Part shown: positions 59,977-64,000 of the stretch, piece after piece
Layout of the letters: the number at the start of each line of letters is the position of its first letter
How positions within the stretch are numbered: the stretch's first letter is position 1
Source of the DNA: CAZTAO01 sp964611645
Lineage (GTDB): Bacteria; Armatimonadota; UBA5829
DNA: 64,000 nt
Assembly (NCBI GenBank): GCA_964611645.1
Contig: CAZTAO010000016.1
Span: 1-64,000, forward strand
Reading direction: 5' to 3'
Position numbers and translations under genes: made by a program
Notes under the pieces: model-generated
What the model saw: only the letters and a program-made list of their open reading frames with translations
Told to the model about the DNA's origin: nothing
Database searches by the model: none

Positions 59977-60620
59977 CCTCGGCACCAACGCGCATCGCTG
60001 TGCTCGTATCAGGAGTTGGCCGAGGCAGCAATATGCAGGCGATTATCGATGCCTGTAAGTCCGGCAAGATAGCGGGCGAGGTCGCGCTGGTGATTGGAGT
60101 CAAAGATGATTCTCCGGCGATGGGTCGCGCTTCGGAGTCGGGCATAGAAACCGTCACAATCTCCCCCTACTCATTCGGCAGCGACAACGAATACACCGAA
60201 GCCCTGTTCGAGGCTCTCCAAAGCCACAAGATCGATCTGATATGTCTGGCGGGCTATATGCGACTGCTGGGCAGCAAAGTCATGAAAGCCTACAAGAACC
60301 GCATCATGAACGTCCACCCCGCCCTCATCCCCATGTTCTGCGGCAAGGGAATGTACGGGCACCACGTCCACGAGGCAGCTATCAAGCGAGGCGTCAAAGT
60401 AAGCGGGGCGACTGTTCATTTTGTGGATGAGGAATATGACACCGGGCCCATCATTCTACAAACAGTTGTTCCCATTGAGGACGATGACACCCCGGAAACT
60501 CTGGCTGCGAAGGTTCTGGTGCAGGAACATAAGACATATACCGATGCCGTGGCTCTGTTTGCCGAGGGGAGGCTCGAAGTTCGCGACGGGCGGGTCAGGA
60601 TTCAGGCGCGAACAGCGTAG
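59973..60620 (+). CDS. purN: Phosphoribosylglycinamide formyltransferase
   Basis: Uses 10-formyl-THF, the product of fhs, to formylate GAR. The 215-residue protein has the LVSGVGRGSNMQA phosphate loop near 9-21, the MNVHPALIPMF catalytic stretch with Asn and His, and DEEYDTGPII containing the catalytic Asp. It overlaps purM by 4 nt (ATGA) and is the last gene of the operon; hairpins follow. Confidence 0.95.
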   Translation: MTSAPTRIAVLVSGVGRGSNMQAIIDACKSGKIAGEVALVIGVKDDSPAMGRASESGIETVTISPYSFGSDNEYTEALFEALQSHKIDLICLAGYMRLLGSKVMKAYKNRIMNVHPALIPMFCGKGMYGHHVHEAAIKRGVKVSGATVHFVDEEYDTGPIILQTVVPIEDDDTPETLAAKVLVQEHKTYTDAVALFAEGRLEVRDGRVRIQARTA

Positions 60621-60726
60621 GGTCAACCCTCCGTGGTTGACCGCATTTGTGACGGGATCGGGCAGGCACGGAGACCTGCCCCTACGGGTCATCTGCTCAT
60701 CCCTCCAGGTATCCTTGTCTGGAGGG
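60621..60726. terminator. Three consecutive hairpins after purN
   Basis: GGTCAACC (60621-60628) pairs with GGTTGACC (60635-60642); GGGCAGG (60660-60666) pairs with CCTGCCC (60675-60681); CCCTCCAG (60701-60708) pairs with CTGGAGGG (60719-60726). The middle one is of a kind dispersed in many genomes. The array lies between convergent purN and queC and may stop both. Confidence 0.6.
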
Positions 60727-60743
60727 TCCCGAGTTGGGTAAGT

Positions 60744-61463
60744 TCAGAGTTCGAGGTTCAGCGTTCCAGGCTCATCGTACCGAATGGGGTCTTTGACCCC
60801 GGCGCCCTCGAATCCCGCCAGCCTGAGCCTGCAGCTATCGCATCTTCCGCAGGCCAGTTCCCCACCCTTGTAACAGCTCCAGGTGAGTGAGTAGTCCACC
60901 CCGAGCGACAGCCCCATGGCAATGGTCCCAGCCTTAGAAAGGTTGATGAGCGGAGTCCTTATCTGCATTCGTCCCCTGCCCTCTACCACAGCCTTGATCG
61001 CCACGTTAGCCATATCCTGGAACGCCGCAGTGAACTCGGCGCGGCAGTCCGGGTAGCCGCTGTAGTCCACCTGGCTGACACCGATGAAGATATCCCACGC
61101 GCCGACGACCTCCGCATAACCCAGCGCGTATGACAGGAAGATGGTATTGCGCGCGGGGACATAAGTTACCGGGATGCCCGTAGCCATCTCATAGGTTGGC
61201 CTGTCCATCGGGACTTCGATATCGTCCGTGAGAGCGCTTTGCCCGAATGCGCGGAGATCGATCTCAATTATCCGATGCTCGATGGCGCCCACAGACTGCG
61301 CGACAGCCCTGGCCGACTCTATCTCGCGTTTGTGTCGCTGGCCGTAGTCGAATGACAGGCAGTACAGCTCATATCCCTCGCTCTTGGCTACCGCCGCCGC
61401 CGTGGCGCTGTCCAGCCCACCGGAAACAAGCACAACCGCTTTCTTCTGGGGTTCGTTAGTCAT
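60744..61463 (-). CDS. queC: 7-cyano-7-deazaguanine synthase
   Basis: Makes preQ0 for queuosine in tRNA or deazaguanine in DNA. The 239-residue PP-loop enzyme has LVSGGLDSAT near residue 12, FDYGQRHKRE, a middle GVSQVDYSGYPDCR, and a zinc-binding CYKGGELACGRCDSC near 207. The start at 61463 overlaps the amidohydrolase stop by 1 nt (TAATG), so the two are coupled. Other queuosine genes (queD, queE, queF) are not in the window. The last few codons run into a short degenerate repeat. Confidence 0.93.
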   Translation of the reverse strand: MTNEPQKKAVVLVSGGLDSATAAAVAKSEGYELYCLSFDYGQRHKREIESARAVAQSVGAIEHRIIEIDLRAFGQSALTDDIEVPMDRPTYEMATGIPVTYVPARNTIFLSYALGYAEVVGAWDIFIGVSQVDYSGYPDCRAEFTAAFQDMANVAIKAVVEGRGRMQIRTPLINLSKAGTIAMGLSLGVDYSLTWSCYKGGELACGRCDSCRLRLAGFEGAGVKDPIRYDEPGTLNLEL

Positions 61464-62257
61464 TATGGAAGCCCAAACAGCCTGATTGCGTTCTCCCGCA
61501 GGATCTTGCATTTGTCGGACTCGCTGAGGTCCGCGTGGTCGATGCGCGCTTTCTGCATGGCCACGAAGTAGAGCGGGGTATCAGACCCGAAGAGTATCTT
61601 CTCCGCTCCTATCTCCATCACTGCCCATTCGAGCATTCTTGAGGTTATGGAATTGGAGCTTGAAGTATCGGTGTAGATATTGCCGTGTTTGGCGGCTTTG
61701 ACTGCGTTGACCTGCAGTGTGTGGTCGGCCTGCGGGCCGTTGCCGAGATGCGAGAGGATCAGCTTGACGTCGGGGTAATCGTTGGCGAACCGAACGAAAT
61801 CCGCGGGCATGCTGTTCTCGCCGCCGCTATGTGACTGAACAACCGCCATCCTCTCTGCCGCGAACTCGAATATAGCCTCACCCTGGTCCGCGATCTTGAA
61901 CCCGAACATCTCCGGATGAACCTTTATCCCAACACACTTTGGCGACCTCAACATCTGCGAAGCCTGCTTGAATGTCGCGGGGTTGAGAGGGTCGACCACC
62001 ACCCACTGCAGCAATTCCTCGGTGTCCCGGACCACCCGCGCAGCTTCGCGGTTGCCGGCTTCGGTGTCCGCATGATACCTGGGCATCATGGCTTTGAGGG
62101 GTGAAACAATCGTCTGCGCGATGCCGACTGCGCTCGCCCTTCTCACAACCTCATCCGGATCACCGGACATCAGCCAGTTGTTCAACCCGAACGGACTGTC
62201 GAAGTAGTCGCCATAGTGTGCGTGGACATCGATTGCGCCGGTTATCTGTTCTGTCAT
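61463..62257 (-). CDS. Amidohydrolase-family TIM-barrel hydrolase
   Basis: A 264-residue metal-dependent hydrolase resembling the amidohydrolase-2 family. IDVHAHYGDY near residue 9 provides the HxH metal pair, GIKVHPEMFGF near 110, SHSGGENSMPADFV near 140, and LSHLGNGP and FGSDTP later give further metal and catalytic His/Asp residues. Cytosolic, substrate unknown. It overlaps queC by 1 nt. Confidence 0.82.
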   Translation of the reverse strand: MTEQITGAIDVHAHYGDYFDSPFGLNNWLMSGDPDEVVRRASAVGIAQTIVSPLKAMMPRYHADTEAGNREAARVVRDTEELLQWVVVDPLNPATFKQASQMLRSPKCVGIKVHPEMFGFKIADQGEAIFEFAAERMAVVQSHSGGENSMPADFVRFANDYPDVKLILSHLGNGPQADHTLQVNAVKAAKHGNIYTDTSSSNSITSRMLEWAVMEIGAEKILFGSDTPLYFVAMQKARIDHADLSESDKCKILRENAIRLFGLP

Positions 62258-62423
62258 ACTTCTGTTTCCCCCGGGAGATGAGAGCCCCTGAAGTGCGGGC
62301 GCTCAAAGAACGAACTCACTATCGTACGTGACTGGCGGACCTTTGTCAACCGCGTTTGCGCTCACGTATGCAATCAGGGTAGAATTTGGTCAGCAATGCA
62401 AGCAGTTGGAGGTCCGTAACACG

Positions 62424-63284
62424 ATGATACCCAGAAGAAAGCTTGGAAGCACACCTGAGCATCTTTCGATAATAGGCTTTGGCGCGATTGCGCTGATGGG
62501 GCAGACCCAGGACCGCGCGGACGAGATCGCCGCGAACGCTGTGGAGCACGGCATCAACTACTTCGACGTTGCTCCAAGTTACGGCGCAGGGGAGGCGGAA
62601 GAGAAGCTGGGGCCTGCTATGCTGCCCTATCGTGATCAAGTCTTCCTGGCGTGCAAGACAGGTGAGCGCACGGCGGATAAGGCTCAGGCGGAAATGGAGA
62701 GGTCACTTAAGCGACTGAAGACCGACCACTTCGACCTCTACCAGGTCCACGGCCTTTGCACGATGCAGGAACTGGACGCTCTGATGGCAAACGATGGGGC
62801 TATCCACACATTCATCAAGGCTCGCGAACAGGGAATCACAAAGTATATCGGGTTCTCGGCCCATTCGGAAGAAGTTGCGCTCGAAGCAATGAAGCGGTTC
62901 AATTTCGACTCCGTGCTATTCCCGCTCAACTGCGTCTGCTACCACAAGAGCAACTTCGGACCGGCGGTAGTGAAGGCAGCAACTGAGCGCGGGATGGGAG
63001 TGCTTGCCCTCAAGGCTATGGCCAGAAGACCGTGGCCGGAGGGAGAGTTCCACGACTGCCCCAACTGCTGGTACCAGCCATTCACCGAACCGGAGAAAGT
63101 CGACCTCGCCGTCCGGTTCACCCTATCCGAGCCGGTGACCGCAGTTGTCCCCCCCGGCGACCACGTTCGTCTGGCGGCAGCAATAGAGATCGGCGAGCGC
63201 TTCACTCCCCTGACAGACGAGGAGCGGGAGAAGGTGCGGGTGATGTGCGACGACGAGACGCCGATTTTCCCGCATTTCGGTTAG
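62424..63284 (+). CDS. Aldo/keto reductase
   Basis: NADPH-type oxidoreductase, 286 residues, with a TIM barrel. The start MIPRRKLGSTPEHLSIIGFG is typical. YFDVAPSYGAGEAEEKLG (Asp and Tyr), ACKTGERTADKA (Lys) and YQVHGLCTMQELD (His) supply the catalytic tetrad. The C-terminus includes DCPNCWYQPFTEPEKV, a Cys-rich stretch as found in the Fe-S/ferredoxin-like AKR subgroup. ATG at 62424, GGAGG 11 nt upstream. Physiological substrate unknown. Confidence 0.87.
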   Translation: MIPRRKLGSTPEHLSIIGFGAIALMGQTQDRADEIAANAVEHGINYFDVAPSYGAGEAEEKLGPAMLPYRDQVFLACKTGERTADKAQAEMERSLKRLKTDHFDLYQVHGLCTMQELDALMANDGAIHTFIKAREQGITKYIGFSAHSEEVALEAMKRFNFDSVLFPLNCVCYHKSNFGPAVVKAATERGMGVLALKAMARRPWPEGEFHDCPNCWYQPFTEPEKVDLAVRFTLSEPVTAVVPPGDHVRLAAAIEIGERFTPLTDEEREKVRVMCDDETPIFPHFG

Positions 63285-63330
63285 GAGTTCCGAGTTCCTG
63301 GTTCCGAGTCCCGAGTCGAGTCGCGACAAG
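63285..63330 (+). repeat. Degenerate short tandem repeat
   Basis: Units of the form GAGTTCC/GAGTCC are repeated about five to six times directly after the aldo/keto reductase stop. A similar GTTCAGAGTTCGAGGTTC tract occurs at about 60737-60775, at the queC end. Confidence 0.45.
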
Positions 63331-63333
63331 CCC

Positions 63334-63362
63334 TTGACAGGCCATAGGTGATGGTATACACT
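63334..63362 (+). promoter_or_regulatory. Promoter of the last, partial gene
   Basis: TTGACA (63334-63339), 17-nt spacer, TACACT (63357-63362); an overlapping TATACA (63355-63360) is an alternative -10 with a 15-nt spacer. Confidence 0.55.
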
Positions 63363-63422
63363 ACACGCGTCGTAGCACAAGATAGCGGCGGCCCCGGTGT
63401 CTGGGGGGCTTGGGAGGTACAA

Positions 63423-64000
63423 TTGCGGATACAAATAGCAGTAGCGGCATTGGCATGCGCAGCAGCACTGGCCTGCTCCGCGCTTGCGTTATCGGCAGCC
63501 ACCGAGAAGACCCTCACTGTGCGGAACACAGGCAGCCGCGCTGGCACGTCAGTCGCGCAGGCGCCAGCAAAGCAACACGCGGTTGGCACGGTTGGGCGGA
63601 AGGGGTCCGCGAGTCCAACTCGAATACTCCTTGAACGAGGTGGTATGCGCACTGGTTTCATTGAGGTGGATCTCCGTCGCCGAAGTGTGCGGAATGTCAG
63701 TGTGGGGATTGGCGAGAAGGGAGGATTGGGCGTCCGTCACGGTCGCATAAGCCGGGAGACCGCTCTCTTCCTGGCTAAGCTTGTGGTGCGAGGTGATCTG
63801 GCGAGCTTTTCGCCTCAGAAACGGTGGTTTGCAGACACGGATAAGTACGTAACGGAACCGCGGCCAGGTTGGAATGCCGACTATATGGGAGGTGTGCTTG
63901 TGATAAGCTGGGGGAGTGCTGACAAGGCTTTCGTGTTACCGGGTCGGCAGAGGTACTCGCACTTCCCTTCGGAGGCCAAGCGGGGATATAAGTCCGTTCA
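63423..64000 (+). CDS. Secreted protein of unknown function, cut by the window end
   Basis: An open frame runs from TTG 63423 to the window edge without a stop (192 codons seen). GGGAGG lies 5 nt before the TTG. The start MRIQIAVAALACAAALACSALALSAA is a signal peptide with Ala- and Cys-rich core; a lipobox-like LACS is seen but cannot be confirmed. The rest is basic, with many Arg/Gly (RRRSVRNVSVGIGEKGG) and no recognised domain. Continues beyond the window. Confidence 0.65.
   Translation, partial: MRIQIAVAALACAAALACSALALSAATEKTLTVRNTGSRAGTSVAQAPAKQHAVGTVGRKGSASPTRILLERGGMRTGFIEVDLRRRSVRNVSVGIGEKGGLGVRHGRISRETALFLAKLVVRGDLASFSPQKRWFADTDKYVTEPRPGWNADYMGGVLVISWGSADKAFVLPGRQRYSHFPSEAKRGYKSV

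Overview
The window reads as part of a draft genome, probably a metagenome-assembled one, because a run of 10 Ns at 47069-47078 joins two contigs. The host looks like a diderm (kdsB for Kdo/LPS activation), probably anaerobic, glycan-using bacterium: it carries an NfnAB-type bifurcating transhydrogenase pair, a His-type sulfide-dependent THI4, and a methyl-branch folate set (corrinoid methyltransferase, MetF, MetV-like protein, formate-THF ligase). The purS/purQ/short-purL arrangement and gene content fit a Terrabacteria-type lineage such as Armatimonadota, but that placement is an inference and not proven by any gene here.

Layout. 1-281: end of an IS21-type insertion sequence, then a promoter. 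282-3877: dnaN (+), facing a minus-strand group (MTAP-type phosphorylase, TPR protein, folP). 4057-7604: STAS protein, GT4 glycosyltransferase, six-hairpin-like protein, CheY-like regulator, small membrane protein (+). 7730-12575 (-): amrS, bifunctional nuclease, rho, SGNH hydrolase, NlpC/P60 hydrolase. 12742-15565 (+): tldD, rph, rdgB. 15573-24259 (-): sugar dehydrogenases, rpsA, kdsB, dprA, secreted PQQ propeller protein, and an encapsulin with a ferritin-like cargo. 24411-28451 (-): a 1346-residue secreted C39-type protease with tandem beta-sandwich repeats.

29056-35086: SSS symporter, GH4 glycosidase, TPP riboswitch controlling thi4, GH39-like glycosidase, small membrane protein. 35166-38884 (-): nfnB, nfnA, DUF2007, thioesterase, nth. 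39042-40900: URO-D-type methyltransferase and an HNH nuclease. 40901-41627 is the most unusual non-coding stretch: a consensus promoter, a rod-shaped candidate RNA and a strong terminator on the minus strand, with a 326-bp TIR-bounded miniature element abutting the -35 box and flanked by 17-bp direct repeats. 41628-43549: anchored cyclophilin and an AraC regulator.

43711-47748: folate methyl-branch cluster ending in fhs, which is broken by an assembly chimera. 47764-50306: OGG1-type glycosylase, GT2, methyltransferase. 50375-60620: purine operon purD-E-B-(membrane protein)-S-Q-L-F-M-N, lacking purH, purC and purK. 60744-64000: queC, amidohydrolase, aldo/keto reductase and a partial secreted protein cut by the window edge. 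No tRNA, rRNA or CRISPR array was seen.
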